From: an uncultured Intrasporangium sp.
Lineage (GTDB): Bacteria > Actinomycetota > Actinomycetes > Actinomycetales > Dermatophilaceae
Direction of reading: 5' to 3'
Length of the DNA stretch: 5,982 nt
NCBI GenBank assembly: GCA_937873285.1
Contig: CALMNV010000163.1
Coordinates: forward strand, 1 to 5,982
Shown here: positions 5,610 through 5,982 of the stretch, one piece after another
Layout of the letters: every line of letters begins with the position of its first letter
Position numbering within the stretch: position 1 is the stretch's first letter
Position numbers and translations under genes: made by a program
The notes under the pieces: model-generated
The model's input: the letters and a program-made list of their open reading frames with translations, nothing else
Database searches by the model: none
What the model was told of the DNA's origin: nothing

Positions 5610-5982
5610 GGGGCCTGACGGGGCTGCTCGACCTGGCGCGTCGTGCGCGGGTCACCGACGTCGTCCGGCAGGCCGTGCCGCTCGGGCCCCGCGAGCGGGT
5701 CCTCGCCGCGGCCACCGACGAGACGAGCGGGGCCACCGTCGTCGCCACGACCCACCACCTCGCGCTCGTCGACGCCGGTGGCTCGCTCGCGTGGCGTCAC
5801 CCCTGGCACGAGGTTGACTCGGCCACGTGGCGGGGCGACACGGGCCTGCTCACCGTCGTCTGGGTCGCTCACCGGCGGCCGGGGCAGTGGCTGGTGCGCG
5901 AGCCGTCGCGGCTGCAGGAGACGCTGCGCGAGCGGGTGCAGGCCAGTGTCGTGCTGGCCGACGAGCTCCTCACCGACACCCG
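5606..5982 (+). CDS. Conserved unknown protein downstream of dnaG (3' end outside window)
   Basis: The frame opens with a GTG whose last two bases belong to the dnaG stop (GTGA) and stays open for 125 codons to the window edge. The overlap points to translational coupling. GAAGG lies 10 bases upstream and is a weak ribosome site. The product begins MRGLTGLLDLARRARVTDVV and continues with VPLGPRERVLAAATDE, VVATTHHLALVDAGG, AWRHPWHEVDSATWRGDTG and LREPS-type segments, then an amphipathic helix (LQETLRERVQASVVLADELL). The alternating strands, followed by a helix, recall small bacterial PH-like domains, but I hold that as a guess. From memory, similar unnamed proteins often sit right after dnaG in actinobacteria. 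No signal peptide, membrane segment or catalytic motif is visible. A role tied to primase is an inference from position only. Confidence 0.75.
   Translation, partial: MRGLTGLLDLARRARVTDVVRQAVPLGPRERVLAAATDETSGATVVATTHHLALVDAGGSLAWRHPWHEVDSATWRGDTGLLTVVWVAHRRPGQWLVREPSRLQETLRERVQASVVLADELLTDT

Noticed and set aside
1..5982. CRISPR array, tRNA, rRNA, insertion sequence or complete defence system
   Set aside because: I saw no regularly spaced repeats, cloverleaf sequences, transposase motifs or paired toxin-antitoxin genes. The only defence trace is the HsdR tail.

Overview
This is a GC-rich window with strong G/C preference at third codon positions. Its protein families and the dgt-dnaG gene order indicate an actinobacterium. 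The style of the sequence suggests the Intrasporangiaceae or a close micrococcal relative, but that placement is an impression and cannot be proved here.

The left part (1-2254) looks accessory or lineage-specific. A minus-strand gene runs off the left edge. It encodes an uncharacterised protein with an actinobacterial N-terminal domain followed by two probable S1/OB-like segments. Upstream of it on the same strand lies the C-terminal end of a type I restriction subunit (HsdR). The motor and nuclease parts are absent, so this is a relic. Divergent from the relic is a plus-strand gene for a small exported protein with a Val/Thr-rich stalk and a two-cysteine C-terminal domain. A convergent spacer with inverted repeats separates it from a 44-residue, highly charged minus-strand gene.

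The right part (2354-5982) is core replication and nucleotide metabolism, all on the plus strand and tightly packed. It holds dgt (HD-domain dNTP triphosphohydrolase), then 25 bp later dnaG (primase), then a conserved unknown gene whose GTG start overlaps the dnaG stop (GTGA) and which runs off the right edge. The shared spacing suggests one transcript linking dNTP pool control with primer synthesis. Divergent control with the 44-residue gene is possible through a 99-bp spacer that carries a near-perfect dyad.

Two features cut across gene boundaries. The tetramer GTAC is almost absent: it occurs once. At Tyr codons in dgt and dnaG the cell seems to use rare codons (AAA, GCA, TAT) to avoid it. 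The heptamer GGCATAC recurs five times in dgt-dnaG, on both strands and in different reading frames. I see no tRNA, rRNA, CRISPR array, transposase or complete defence system here.
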